Source: a virus | IMG/VR virus record: IMGVR_UViG_3300031758_006619 | Location: 1 to 57,611 of that record | DNA: 57,611 bases | Reading direction: 5' to 3' (one strand) | Shown here: positions 8,667 to 17,193 of the stretch, one piece after another | How positions within the stretch are numbered: the first letter of the stretch is position 1 | Layout: every line of letters begins with the position of its first letter | The notes under the pieces: model-generated | Databases searched by the model: none | The model's input: only the letters and a program-made list of their open reading frames with translations | What the model was told of the DNA's origin: nothing | Program-made: the position numbers and the translations under genes

Positions 8667-9053
8667 ATGCAATTTTTCCGTAACCTACTGTTAGTGCTAT
8701 TTTTTCTAACTGGTGGGCTGGCCAATGCCCACCAATTTACTCCAACTTATTTTAGTTTTGAACCTTCGTTTGTTCAAGGAGTACAGCAAGCAAAAATGGA
8801 GCTATTTAATAAACGCCGTGAGATATGGTTTTATGAGCTAGATGTATACGACAAAGATTGGAATAAACTACCTTTTGCGGCATCTCAGGGCAAAATGGTA
8901 CGCATAGAATACTTAGAAACTAAGTTTATTGATGTGTATGTAAAAGCTCAGGACGTTGGTAGAGTTGTATATATTTGTACCGAATCTCGACTACTAAAAC
9001 AGGACGCTCAAGGTACTTCAGTGTCTTCCCGAGTCTGCTCAAAATTTAAATAA
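8667..9053 (+). CDS. Exported pilus-chaperone-like protein
   Basis: 128 residues from the ATG at 8667 (an in-frame TTG at 8652 is less likely). Signal peptide ends ...GGLANA. The mature start FTPTYFSFEPSFVQGVQQAK followed by MELFNKRREIWFYELDVYDK and a closing VSSRVCSKFK resembles the first Ig-like domain of PapD-type periplasmic chaperones, but the second domain is absent. Stop and next start overlap (TAATG). Confidence 0.55.
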   Translation: MQFFRNLLLVLFFLTGGLANAHQFTPTYFSFEPSFVQGVQQAKMELFNKRREIWFYELDVYDKDWNKLPFAASQGKMVRIEYLETKFIDVYVKAQDVGRVVYICTESRLLKQDAQGTSVSSRVCSKFK

Positions 9054-9481
9054 TGAATAAATTAAAACAATGTAGTATTGCACTGTTATTTTTCTGCGGT
9101 GTTGCTGGTGCTAATACTACCGGATCCTTGAATCTTTCACTACCAGGCTTGCCTGGTAGTTTTCAGTCAGATAGTTTTAGAGCTAACGGTCTTGATTGTT
9201 CGATGGCTATTGGTTCTAGCACTAACCTTGAGTTTGGCGTTATTGGTCTTGTTAATCGTGATAACAATCAACAGCAGTTGAGCACTACACCGCTTGACCC
9301 ACAAAAAAACGTTGGTTTATATGGCAGAATAATCATACCAATTGGTGCGCCCAAAGAACGCCTAGACTGTAATGAGCTGTATCAGCTAGAACTAAGAAAG
9401 AAACGCATGGAGATTCAAAAACTTGAAGGTGAGATCAACAATCTCAGAAACTTGAAGTTTGAAAACACCGGCAGTAAATAG
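9053..9481 (+). CDS. Exported protein with C-terminal coiled coil
   Basis: 142 residues. Signal peptide (CSIALLFFCGVAGAN), a Gly/Ser-rich N-terminal stretch (GSLNLSLPGLPGSFQSDSF), a small domain with two Cys and a C-terminal helix (LRKKRMEIQKLEGEINNL) likely to form a coiled coil. The family is not recognised. Part of the 6830-10949 export cluster. Confidence 0.65.
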   Translation: MNKLKQCSIALLFFCGVAGANTTGSLNLSLPGLPGSFQSDSFRANGLDCSMAIGSSTNLEFGVIGLVNRDNNQQQLSTTPLDPQKNVGLYGRIIIPIGAPKERLDCNELYQLELRKKRMEIQKLEGEINNLRNLKFENTGSK

Positions 9482-9489
9482 GAGATAAT

Positions 9490-10044
9490 ATGTCTAACTT
9501 AGACAATAAAATAGATGACTTACAAGCAGCGGCTAAACAGTATGCAAGTAAAGACACAGTTATTAGCATTGGAGGTTACGAGTTTACTCCGGCTAAGCTT
9601 ATGGTAGCTTTTACACTTGTTAGTTCACTACTGGGTGGCTTATACGGTACTTTTGAAGTCTACAAAGACTATCAAAGTATGAAAAAGAAAATTGCTGAGT
9701 ATGCGGCTCCTGACCTAAGCGACTTTGATAAGCGCCTTGCCGTGATCGAAGAAAACTCTAGCAAAACCACTGACTATACTCGTGATATTAAAAACGACTT
9801 AAAAACTGATATTCGTCGTAACGAATCAGTAACCGAGCAGATTGAGCGCAGTGTAAAGCAAGCACAACGTGAAACAGATCAAGACTTAAAAGTACTGGCC
9901 CGAAATGTAGAAACTTCACTGCAACGTGCGCGTGATGACATGGACAAACTAAAGCGTGAAACTGAAACCAAGGTTGAGCGCATGAATAAAAGTGTTGACG
10001 ACAAAATACAAAAAGCTCTAGATAATCCACTAGCCGGAAAGTAA
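9490..10044 (+). CDS. Membrane-anchored coiled-coil protein
   Basis: 184 residues with a single hydrophobic segment (about residues 36-54, MVAFTLVSSLLGGLYGTF) and a long heptad region from residue 75 to the end (TDIRRNESVTEQIERSVKQ, LQRARDDMDKLKRETETK). It has no cleavable signal, so it probably spans the inner membrane with a long rod. A ggagataat ribosome site precedes the ATG. Function unknown. Confidence 0.7.
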   Translation: MSNLDNKIDDLQAAAKQYASKDTVISIGGYEFTPAKLMVAFTLVSSLLGGLYGTFEVYKDYQSMKKKIAEYAAPDLSDFDKRLAVIEENSSKTTDYTRDIKNDLKTDIRRNESVTEQIERSVKQAQRETDQDLKVLARNVETSLQRARDDMDKLKRETETKVERMNKSVDDKIQKALDNPLAGK

Positions 10045-10045
10045 T

Positions 10046-10315
10046 ATGAATGTAGATTTAAAACTATTTAAATGGCTAGGAGTGTTGCTAATACTGCCGC
10101 TTGCACTGGCATTTTTTGGAGGAGACCGTTTTCGTTATCCGTGCCAAAATCCAGAAAACTGGGATACACCACAGTGCAAGCGACCTATTTGTGATGTAAC
10201 TCGCACTTGCCCAGACCACATTTTCAAAGGTCAACGTGACCCTCGCTTAGACCCTCAGGCAACGCCAGCTGCAGCCACATCCACACCAACCACAGGAGCC
10301 TCTTGTGCAAAATAA
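10046..10315 (+). CDS. Small exported Cys-rich protein
   Basis: 89 residues. One hydrophobic N-terminal segment (LGVLLILPLALAFFGG), then a short Cys/Pro-rich domain (YPCQNPENWDTPQCKRPICD) and a low-complexity Thr/Ala tail. Either a signal peptide or a membrane anchor. The next gene starts 11 bases before its end. Confidence 0.65.
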   Translation: MNVDLKLFKWLGVLLILPLALAFFGGDRFRYPCQNPENWDTPQCKRPICDVTRTCPDHIFKGQRDPRLDPQATPAAATSTPTTGASCAK

Positions 10316-10757
10316 CACAATTCTCTATACCGACGAGCAACTAATGGCTCGATTAAAGTTCTTTATTGGAATATGCTTGGCACTAACACTAACAGGGATT
10401 GTTTTTGTTGTGTTATACAGTTTAATTTTCGTAACGCAACCACTAAATGCAATTAGCCCAATCGATCAAAAGTTTTTTGAACTAATCGTGCCAATTGCTA
10501 CTTTTTTAACTGGTACTCTATCAGGAATTATGCTTGCAGGTGGCACCAAAGAAGAAGTTGATGCATCTATTGCACTAATGAAACAAGCGCAAGAAAATGC
10601 TGCCGCTGCCGCCAAAACCAGTTATGTGCCACCTAAAACAGAACCTACGTTTAGCCCAGGTATTTCAACCACAGCCGGATTCAATGGCACTAGTGCAGAA
10701 GTTCGCATGATTAACGGCAAGCCAGCACCACAACCAGCACCACAACCGGAGATTTAA
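10305..10757 (+). CDS. Two-helix membrane protein, unknown
   Basis: 150 residues. Two transmembrane segments (FIGICLALTLTGIVFVVLYS and VPIATFLTGTLSGIMLAGG) separated by a short loop, then an Ala-rich helix and a Pro-rich tail (KPAPQPAPQPEI). The topology would suit a holin-like protein, but nothing else supports that. Immediately followed by the next start. Confidence 0.65.
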   Translation: MQNNTILYTDEQLMARLKFFIGICLALTLTGIVFVVLYSLIFVTQPLNAISPIDQKFFELIVPIATFLTGTLSGIMLAGGTKEEVDASIALMKQAQENAAAAAKTSYVPPKTEPTFSPGISTTAGFNGTSAEVRMINGKPAPQPAPQPEI

Positions 10758-10949
10758 ATGAAAACATTAATTTTAGCCGCACTAACATTTAGCTTATTGT
10801 CGCCACCATTGGCGATCGCTGCCGAAACAAAAAAGGTATGTGTTGACCAAACGGATCCTAAAACAAAGCAAACTAAAGAAGTTTGTAAAACCATTACAGT
10901 ACACAAGAAGCTGGAAGGTACAAAAGTACCTGATAAAAAGGATAAATAA
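10758..10949 (+). CDS. Small secreted Lys-rich protein
   Basis: 63 residues; signal peptide (LSLLSPPLAIAAE-like) followed by a highly basic mature part with two Cys (KKVCVDQTDPKTKQTKEVCK). Last gene of the exported cluster; a promoter for phoH begins 9 bases later. Function unknown. Confidence 0.65.
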   Translation: MKTLILAALTFSLLSPPLAIAAETKKVCVDQTDPKTKQTKEVCKTITVHKKLEGTKVPDKKDK

Positions 10950-10957
10950 ATTTTTAT

Positions 10958-11002
10958 TTGACAGTGCGCTTATCCGGTGGTATAATTAGTACTCCACCGG
11001 AT
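10958..11002 (+). promoter_or_regulatory. Promoter with operator-like inverted repeat for phoH
   Basis: TTGACA (10958-10963), 17 bp, TATAAT (10981-10986). The -10 box sits in the 13 base gap between perfect arms ATCCGGTGG (10972-10980) and CCACCGGAT (10994-11002). A repressor bound there would cover the -10 and start site; the same arms could also fold in the leader RNA. Confidence 0.85.
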
Positions 11003-11025
11003 TTTATAAACCAACAAGGAAGTAC

Positions 11026-11781
11026 ATGGCAAGAAATAGTGGTAAATCACATCGCACCTTTCCAGCAAAAAAGTCTACAAGCCCCACACAGGCTGAAAAA
11101 TCTAGACTGCGTCAAAGTAAGCATGAAGGTTTTGAAGAACCTCAGCCTCAACGTAACTATACCTTTAAAGAAGTTCAACCACTAAACTTCGTACAAAGTG
11201 AGTATTTAGATGCGATTGAGAACAATGACGTTATATTTGGAATAGGTAGTGCAGGAACTGGTAAAACATTTATTGCAGCAAACTATGCAGCTCGAGAACT
11301 ATACTATAAGCGTGTTAACAAGGTTATCCTAACCAGACCCAACATTGAAACTGGCAGAGGCCTTGGTTTTTTACCAGGCACACTAGAAGAAAAGTATGCT
11401 CCATACCTATTGCCTTTTGACTCAATTTTTACCAAGGCACTAGGAAAAGGCTTTTATGAGTATTGTTTGCGTTCAAAAGACATTGAGCCTACTCCGCTAG
11501 GGTTTTTACGAGGAACTACATTTGACGACTGCGTTGTCTTAGTAGACGAAGCACAAAACTGTACGCGTGAGGAGATGAAAATGTTACTTTCACGTATTGG
11601 CAAGAACTGCAAGATGATTTTTTCAGGTGATACTGAACAATCGGATATTCCAGATAGCGGCCTAGAAGACGCTGTTGACAGACTAGAAGATATTGACGGT
11701 ATTGAAGTAGTTGAGTTTTTAGACGAAGACATTGTACGAAGTAGAATGTGTAAACAAATTATTATGGCCTACAGGAACTAA
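11026..11781 (+). CDS. phoH: PhoH-like ATPase
   Basis: 251 residues. After a basic N-terminal tail come the motifs of the PhoH family: Walker A (GIGSAGTGKTFIAANYA), RPNIETGRGLGFLPG, Walker B (DDCVVLVDEAQNCTREEM) and the sensor region KMIFSGDTEQSD. PhoH proteins are RNA/DNA helicase-like ATPases common in phages. The ATG has a good ribosome site (aaggaagtac). Driven by its own strong promoter. Confidence 0.95.
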   Translation: MARNSGKSHRTFPAKKSTSPTQAEKSRLRQSKHEGFEEPQPQRNYTFKEVQPLNFVQSEYLDAIENNDVIFGIGSAGTGKTFIAANYAARELYYKRVNKVILTRPNIETGRGLGFLPGTLEEKYAPYLLPFDSIFTKALGKGFYEYCLRSKDIEPTPLGFLRGTTFDDCVVLVDEAQNCTREEMKMLLSRIGKNCKMIFSGDTEQSDIPDSGLEDAVDRLEDIDGIEVVEFLDEDIVRSRMCKQIIMAYRN

Positions 11782-11782
11782 A

Positions 11783-12421
11783 ATGGCAAAAAGTTATAAA
11801 CCCACTAGCGGCATGGCATCAGCGGCCCGTCGTGCACTAAAGTGGAAAGATGAGGGCAAGCCAGGCGGTACGCTTGTGGGTTTAGCCCGAGCAAACCAAC
11901 TAAAAGATCGTGAACCACTAAGTGAGTCTACTGTGCTACGTATGTACAGCTTTTTTGCACGTCATGAAGTAGACAAGCGGGCTACTGGCTTCAGTAGCGG
12001 CGAGGAAGGATTTCCCTCAAAAGGTCGTGTAGCTTGGGACTTGTGGGGTGGTGATGGTGGTTACTCGTGGAGCAGCGCCAAGCGCAATACAATTATGCGT
12101 GAACGTGAACGCAAAGCACTACGCTTACTGGCAGTAGCCACAAAATCTGCAATACCACCAATGTTGCTAATGGCTGCCGCACAAATGATTGAAGACTATG
12201 CTAATGAAAACATCAGTGAAAATTTGGATGCTTTTGGTCAGTTCATGTACCACGCGCAACTCTTACGCAACAATCACCTAGATGTGTACTTGTTAGACTT
12301 GCACTTAGTTGCAGAACCATATCGTGATATTTTAGTAATGATTTTCAGTGAACTAAGTCCTGAAAGTGAAAACTATGATGAAGAAGACGACGAAGACTCA
12401 GACGAGGATACTCCACTATAA
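11783..12421 (+). CDS. Conserved phage protein, unknown function
   Basis: 212 residues from the ATG at 11783, preceded by aggaac. N-terminal part (SGMASAARRALKWKDEGKPG, TVLRMYSFFARHEVDK, AWDLWGGDGGYSW) is a conserved pattern in phage proteins, often near head or capsid-maturation genes. The C-terminus is very acidic (EEDDEDSDEDTPL). Start chosen because the upstream frame lies inside phoH. Function not known to me. Confidence 0.75.
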   Translation: MAKSYKPTSGMASAARRALKWKDEGKPGGTLVGLARANQLKDREPLSESTVLRMYSFFARHEVDKRATGFSSGEEGFPSKGRVAWDLWGGDGGYSWSSAKRNTIMRERERKALRLLAVATKSAIPPMLLMAAAQMIEDYANENISENLDAFGQFMYHAQLLRNNHLDVYLLDLHLVAEPYRDILVMIFSELSPESENYDEEDDEDSDEDTPL

Positions 12422-12428
12422 AAGAAAA

Positions 12429-12459
12429 GCCCCTAACCAGCAATGGTTAGGGGCTTTTT
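12429..12459. terminator. Bidirectional terminator at convergent junction
   Basis: GCCCCTAACC and GGTTAGGGGC form a perfect 10 bp stem with a 6 base loop, followed by TTTTT on + and preceded by AAAA-rich sequence on the other side. It separates the rightward block from the leftward replication block. Confidence 0.95.
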
Positions 12460-12470
12460 GTTTGGCTAGT

Positions 12471-12632
12471 TTATTGCACAGTTGCTGCAGTTTCTGGCTG
12501 TGGTAGCTGAGACTCTGCTTGTTGTCGCAATTTTTGAGTTAATGGGTTACAAATTTTAGCAGGTAATTCTTGTAGGCCAAGTAAGACTGCATTGATTTCT
12601 TCAATTGAAAGATCTGTTAGTGTGAATTTCAT
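12471..12632 (-). CDS. Small protein, unknown
   Basis: 53 residues from the ATG at 12632 (MKFTLTDLSIEEINAVLLGL start). Longer in-frame starts would run into the nrdJ gene. A helical leucine-rich core resembles small phage proteins that begin with a KFTLT-like strand. Last gene of the leftward operon before the terminator. Confidence 0.6.
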   Translation of the reverse strand: MKFTLTDLSIEEINAVLLGLQELPAKICNPLTQKLRQQAESQLPQPETAATVQ

Positions 12633-12651
12633 GCTATATGAGTATTTAAAA

Positions 12652-14619
12652 TTATTTAATGGGACAGGCACCGGTTGCACACTCGGCATCGGTAATTTCG
12701 TCAAAACTGTTGGCATCGTTTAAGTCAACAGTGCCCAGAGTCTGAGCATACTCACGGTAGTCTTGCTCAGTTACAACTTCTTGTGGAAGGTATAAATAAC
12801 CTAAATCTTTGGCAGTTTTGGTTGGGTCTGTGCGGTAGATAAAACTCACACCAACATAGCAGTCCCAATTGTCTAGTAACCAGTCAATGATTGCAGGTGC
12901 TTCACTTGGGTCATAGCTAATAGTCACTGACGTATTTTGCTGATTCCAGCTAGTTTGTAAAAGCTTATAACGCTCCAGTTGCACAACAGCTGATTCAAGA
13001 TTAACTTCTTTGCCATCAACTTTATCAAAAGGAACGCCGTCCCACATTACTGGAAACGTAACAAGAACTCCAGAATCATCAACAGGATGATTAATAACAC
13101 GGTAATTCGCTTGACGTAGCTTTTCAACCACCGGGTCATGCTTGCTAAATTGTACATTGTTAAAAATATACTTTCCTAGTGGTTTGTGTACGCCTTCTGT
13201 GGTATCCATGATTTTGGATAGTGTGCCTGACGGCTTAATGCAAGTTACGTTTTTAGGTGCTGGCAATCCCAGTTCCAAACTCATACCAACAGCAGCTGAT
13301 GTAGCAGTACGCTTTAAGTATTCGTAGTCATAGCTGCCCATGTCTGGACGCATTGCAATACCAGTTAAACCTACTCCGCATAGTCGTAGGAAATAGTTGT
13401 TAAGATGCCAAGATTCCTGAAGAATGCCGTCCTGAAGATTAACACAGGTTTGTCGGTAGTTGGCACGAGCTGCCAGTCGTACAGCGTTGTGCAAACCGGC
13501 AGTGTCGCCTTTGAACTTTGCAATATCAGTTTCGGTAAGATTACAGAAAGCCTTATTACCGAGTAAGATTTCAACGCATGGATTGGCTCCCTTAAACCAC
13601 GGAGCGCGTCTGAGGGCTTCGACTTCATTGATAAATCCAGGTTCACTTCCACCAGCTTCAATCATCATGCCAAAGATACGCTCCAAGTCTGATTTTAGCG
13701 GCTTCTTTTTAAATACTAAGCTGTTATTTGACTGTGTGCGGTGCTGATTATTGTGCAACCACCAATCTTTTTTGGCTACGGCGAATTCTTCCCATTCAGG
13801 TTGATCATAATCGAATAGTGCGATTTCAGCACTTCTGCGACTACTAAGAATGGTGCCAAGATGATTAACAATATCAAGGATATCCATGCGAGTAAGCAGA
13901 CTATCAGCGCGACCATTAAGTATATTGGCAATAGCGGTATAAGCAGTACTGATAGCAGCATCACCCGACGAAATCCAACCATATCCTTTTAGCCTTTCAC
14001 CAGCAGGTCGTAGTTGACTAAAATCAAGAACCAAAGTATCAGCAGGGTACTTACCCGCAAGCAACTTGCCAACAGACTTTGCCCAAGCTTCTGCACTGTC
14101 TCCGACTTGAATAGTCCAAGTTTTGGTATCAGATGCCCAGTATTCCACATTCTCTTCATTACCGCCCTTAGATGTGCGTGTACTACGTACTACACGAATA
14201 TTTTTAATTGGCTTTGAGAATCCGTTGAGTGTACCAACAATTGGCTTGAATCCAACGCCACAGCCCTGTAATAGCAGCCATAAGACGTCAACTACGTCAT
14301 AGATTGTTTCAACGTGTGTAAAGCTGCAATTGAACTGAGAGGCTTCACGTGTTTTAGCTACGTTAGTACCACCCAACCACAGCGTACGGCCACTCATTAA
14401 TACTTTACGATCAAGCATCAATTGCTCAAGATCGTATAATTCTGCGTACTCAACATCATTGAGTTCGCGATCTACTGCTCGTGTCCACAACCACTCTTGA
14501 TGGTCAATAACGCGAGCAACTGTTTCTTGCCATGTTTCAAATTCTTTTCCGTCGTCTGAGGTAGGGCGATTATAGGTACGACGTGTGATTACTTGCGCGC
14601 GTGTTGATGGAGAGTTCAT
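12652..14619 (-). CDS. nrdJ: Ribonucleotide reductase, class II (B12-dependent)
   Basis: 655 residues. Recognisable segments: SGRTLWLGG, FNCSFTHVETIYDVVDVLW, LLLQGCGVGFK, the catalytic loop region with NPCVEILLGNKAFCNLTE, CIKPSGTLSKI, and a C-terminal redox Cys pair (CATGACPIK). This is the monomeric adenosylcobalamin-dependent type that reduces ribonucleoside triphosphates without oxygen. It needs B12 from the host. It supplies dNTPs together with the dUTPase and ThyX; the glutaredoxin at 19001 could reduce it. Length is slightly below the roughly 740 residues of the Lactobacillus enzyme. Confidence 0.93.
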   Translation of the reverse strand: MNSPSTRAQVITRRTYNRPTSDDGKEFETWQETVARVIDHQEWLWTRAVDRELNDVEYAELYDLEQLMLDRKVLMSGRTLWLGGTNVAKTREASQFNCSFTHVETIYDVVDVLWLLLQGCGVGFKPIVGTLNGFSKPIKNIRVVRSTRTSKGGNEENVEYWASDTKTWTIQVGDSAEAWAKSVGKLLAGKYPADTLVLDFSQLRPAGERLKGYGWISSGDAAISTAYTAIANILNGRADSLLTRMDILDIVNHLGTILSSRRSAEIALFDYDQPEWEEFAVAKKDWWLHNNQHRTQSNNSLVFKKKPLKSDLERIFGMMIEAGGSEPGFINEVEALRRAPWFKGANPCVEILLGNKAFCNLTETDIAKFKGDTAGLHNAVRLAARANYRQTCVNLQDGILQESWHLNNYFLRLCGVGLTGIAMRPDMGSYDYEYLKRTATSAAVGMSLELGLPAPKNVTCIKPSGTLSKIMDTTEGVHKPLGKYIFNNVQFSKHDPVVEKLRQANYRVINHPVDDSGVLVTFPVMWDGVPFDKVDGKEVNLESAVVQLERYKLLQTSWNQQNTSVTISYDPSEAPAIIDWLLDNWDCYVGVSFIYRTDPTKTAKDLGYLYLPQEVVTEQDYREYAQTLGTVDLNDANSFDEITDAECATGACPIK

Positions 14620-14630
14620 TTATTCTTTCT

Positions 14631-15023
14631 TTATTGGCTGCAAGGGCCGATTACAAACCCGCTAGCGTCTGGTGTGCAGGTATTTGATAGTTTTACACAA
14701 GGCCCAACCACAAATCCGTCTGTGCAGTAATTAATTGTAGGTTGAACTACCAGACTTGGTCCTACCACTACATTTGGGATTACGGTAACTTCTGGTCCTT
14801 TAACAGGGCCAACTACAAACGGTAGTTGTGCTGCTGGGCCTGGGCCTACCACAGGCACTGATGGAACAGTAACAGTTCCTGCTGGACCCGCTACAAAAGG
14901 TGTTGGTAGTGTTGCAACAGTTTGGTCTGATAGTGTTACTACTTTTGGTATGACTGGTGGCTCAGTATTACCACCACATGCTGTTAGTACTGTTACTAGT
15001 ACTAGTAATGCGAAATTTTTCAT
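14631..15023 (-). CDS. Pro/Val-rich lipoprotein
   Basis: 130 residues. Signal plus lipobox (VTVLTAC) gives a lipidated Cys at 16; the mature protein is a low-complexity series of VxGPxxV blocks (FVAGPAGTV, VVGPGPAAQ, FVVGPVKG, VVVGPSLVV, FVVGPC) with a Cys-containing end. The repeat suggests an extended outer-membrane or surface protein. Lying in the replication operon, it could be a superinfection-exclusion lipoprotein like those of T5-type phages, but no direct evidence exists. Confidence 0.7.
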   Translation of the reverse strand: MKNFALLVLVTVLTACGGNTEPPVIPKVVTLSDQTVATLPTPFVAGPAGTVTVPSVPVVGPGPAAQLPFVVGPVKGPEVTVIPNVVVGPSLVVQPTINYCTDGFVVGPCVKLSNTCTPDASGFVIGPCSQ

Positions 15024-15035
15024 AATATTCCTATT

Positions 15036-15545
15036 TTATTGTCCAGTACTGCCAAATCCGCCAGTACCACGTTGTGTGTCATTCCAAGAATCCACAAAGT
15101 CCACAATTTGAACTGGTTGGATTACTAGCTGGGCAATTCTGTCCCCAGCGTCGATTTTATAGGGGTCATCGGAAATATTTTTTAGCAAAACTTTTAAATT
15201 TCCACGATAATCTGAATCAATGACTCCAACTGAATGTGGGATTGTAATGCCTTTTTTGCCTTGCGAGCTGCGATTGTAAATAAGGCCCACAAAGCCTTCT
15301 GGAATTTTTACCGCTATACCCGTATCAACAAGTTTTTGTTCTCCAGGATAGATTTCAATCCAACGTGCTGCACCTTCTGGAAACCACGCAAAAAGGTCTG
15401 CACCTGCATCTGTGCGGTGTGCCCGCTGTGGAAGAATTGCATCAGGCTGTACTTGGCACTGAATCTTGGGATTGTTGCGGTATGTCATAGTATTAGGATC
15501 GTATGAGGCAGTAATACTACCGCTGCTTATAAGTGTGCTGTTCAT
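15036..15545 (-). CDS. dut: dUTPase
   Basis: 169 residues with all five trimeric dUTPase motifs: TDAGADLFA, YNRSSQGKKGI, GVIDSDYRG, GDRIAQLVI and RGTGGFGSTG. It hydrolyses dUTP to dUMP, keeping uracil out of phage DNA and feeding ThyX with substrate. The first 25 residues are an N-terminal extension; internal start at the later Met (TMTYRNNPK) is possible. Overlaps the exonuclease stop by 4 bases. Confidence 0.97.
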   Translation of the reverse strand: MNSTLISSGSITASYDPNTMTYRNNPKIQCQVQPDAILPQRAHRTDAGADLFAWFPEGAARWIEIYPGEQKLVDTGIAVKIPEGFVGLIYNRSSQGKKGITIPHSVGVIDSDYRGNLKVLLKNISDDPYKIDAGDRIAQLVIQPVQIVDFVDSWNDTQRGTGGFGSTGQ

Positions 15546-16387
15546 TTTGTGTAAAGTTCTAGGGTTTGATCAATGGTTATAATATTAGCTTCACCAATAG
15601 CTTCGCTACAATAAGTAACTAAGTCCATTAGTTGATAGTTGAGTAGTAACAAGTCGCGGCACTTGTTCAACTCTTGAATGTACTTGTACTTACCGCTAAG
15701 TGGAATGTTTGCAGCAATGTCGTAACAGCTGCCATATTCACTAACCAAGGCAACAGCTCGTTTAGGCCCAATACCAGGCACACCAAGAACGTTGTCGCCA
15801 GTATCACCCATAAGGCACTTAACGCTAATGTAATCTTCAGGGCTAAATTCATAGTGGTCATTCCAGTTGTTGATGGTTACTTCTTTGCGGGTTACATAGC
15901 TAAATCGGCTAACGCCTTCGGTAACTAACAAGTCCCAGTCACGGTCGCTGGAGATCAGCCAAATGTCATCAAAAGGCAAGCTGGACTTTTTACTAACAAT
16001 GTATGCTGCAATATCGTCAGCCTCAACGCCTTGAAAGCGCAGCACAGGATAGTCGGTATTTTCAGCAATGTGCTCAAGCGTTTTGGTGAATTCTTCAAAG
16101 AACAGTTCAAACGCAGCTTTTTCAGCGTCTGTTTGTTCTGCAAACTTGTCTTTGCGGTTTTGCTTGTATTCTGGGCTTAGTGCTTTGCGATAGCTGCTTG
16201 AGCCTTGGTCACATGCAATAATAACGTGTGAGGCTTTGTAAGATTTCTTTAGACTATTTACTGTGCGCAGGTAGTCTTCAGCAAAATCAGTGGCTCCTGA
16301 ATGCTTGTAACGAAAAGCAAGGTTTAGTGCATCAACAACAAGCAGTGTTGCTGTTGATTCAGTGGCTTGTTTGAATGTTTTACTCAT
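15542..16387 (-). CDS. 5'-3' exonuclease / flap endonuclease
   Basis: 281 residues. VVDALNLAFRYKH, ACDQGSSSYRKALSPEYKQ, VEADDIAAYIV, SSDRDWDLL and MGDTGDNVLGVPGIGPKRA are the metal-binding acidic motifs and helix-hairpin-helix of the FEN/T5 D15 family. It removes RNA primers and 5' flaps, complementing the family A polymerase that lacks such a domain. Preceded by its own promoter at 16413-16441. Confidence 0.95.
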   Translation of the reverse strand: MSKTFKQATESTATLLVVDALNLAFRYKHSGATDFAEDYLRTVNSLKKSYKASHVIIACDQGSSSYRKALSPEYKQNRKDKFAEQTDAEKAAFELFFEEFTKTLEHIAENTDYPVLRFQGVEADDIAAYIVSKKSSLPFDDIWLISSDRDWDLLVTEGVSRFSYVTRKEVTINNWNDHYEFSPEDYISVKCLMGDTGDNVLGVPGIGPKRAVALVSEYGSCYDIAANIPLSGKYKYIQELNKCRDLLLLNYQLMDLVTYCSEAIGEANIITIDQTLELYTK

Positions 16388-16404
16388 TGTGTATTTTTGT
16401 GGTT

Positions 16405-16441
16405 AAGTGTATATTATACACTTGATAACCCGCCAAGTCAA
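16405..16441 (-). promoter_or_regulatory. Promoter with perfect palindrome over -10
   Basis: On the minus strand: TTGACT (16441-16436), 17 bp, TATAAT (16418-16413). The palindrome AAGTGTATAATATACACTT (16405-16423) covers the -10 box and looks like an operator. Confidence 0.85.
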
Positions 16442-16896
16442 GTGACAAATTGTGGTTGCTCATACTTTAACCAGTCTTCTAGTAGAGCAACATAAAATTC
16501 GTGAGTTTCATGATTATAGTAAACACAGCGGTAGTCTTGCGAATTAGGCATTTCGTCAAAAGCCACAAAAACTTTTGATCGGTCAAACTTAAAGATTAAC
16601 AGTGGTTTCTTCTCTACCTGCTTGCCTTGCCTGACACTTTGTTCCCAGAATTCTACAAGCTGCGGACTTTTTGAAGTCAATAGGTGTGAGGTCAGGTGAT
16701 CTTCTGCATAGCCTTTGACTTCTACGCACCACAGGTTGGTTCTGCCAGGCACGTAAAGATCGCCTTTGAGCAAGTGCTTGGCATCAAGTGCTCCTGACCC
16801 AGGTATTCGTTCCCACCCTAAGCCGGTGTGTTTACGCAAAAGATCACGTACTGTGGTTTCTGTACGTGCACCTTTTGCTCTAGCGTCTACTACCAT
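16438..16896 (-). CDS. Holliday-junction-resolvase-like nuclease
   Basis: 152 residues. ARAKGARTETTVRDLL, then KGDLYVPGRTNLWCVEVKGY gives the E...D...ExK catalytic pattern of PD-(D/E)xK nucleases of the archaeal Hjc/penicillin-binding resolvase type. Likely cleaves branched recombination intermediates made by the SbcCD/UvsW set. Its start overlaps the upstream stop (TAATG). Confidence 0.8.
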   Translation of the reverse strand: MVVDARAKGARTETTVRDLLRKHTGLGWERIPGSGALDAKHLLKGDLYVPGRTNLWCVEVKGYAEDHLTSHLLTSKSPQLVEFWEQSVRQGKQVEKKPLLIFKFDRSKVFVAFDEMPNSQDYRCVYYNHETHEFYVALLEDWLKYEQPQFVT

Positions 16897-17192
16897 TACT
16901 CAGTCGGCGTTTCCGCACTTGTAGGTTCAGGTGTTGGCTGGGCAGTCTTGGCGGCTGGCTTAACAATTGCTGGTTTGGCTGGTTTAGCTGCTGGTGCAAC
17001 GGGGGCTGGTTTAGCCTGAAAAGTGACTGTTTTTACCTCACGCTCATCAACAGAGTATGTAATGGTTCCTGACTCAGCTTCAACTGTGGCCAGTTCAGCG
17101 TCAGAAATATGTGAGTGTAATAGTAGTGGTTGGCGCACGCCATCGCGTACTATGGTGGCTTTGATGGCCTTGATTTCTTCGATTTTAATCAT
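16896..17192 (-). CDS. Protein with Ala/Pro-rich tail, unknown
   Basis: 98 residues. Residues 1-60 could form a small mixed alpha-beta domain (IEEIKAIKATIVRDGVRQPL); from residue 60 the sequence is an Ala/Pro/Lys linker (KPAPVAPAAKPAKPAIVKPA). Sandwiched between the SbcC-like and resolvase-like genes, so it may be an accessory recombination factor. Not recognised. Confidence 0.65.
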   Translation of the reverse strand: MIKIEEIKAIKATIVRDGVRQPLLLHSHISDAELATVEAESGTITYSVDEREVKTVTFQAKPAPVAPAAKPAKPAIVKPAAKTAQPTPEPTSAETPTE

Positions 17193-17193
17193 G

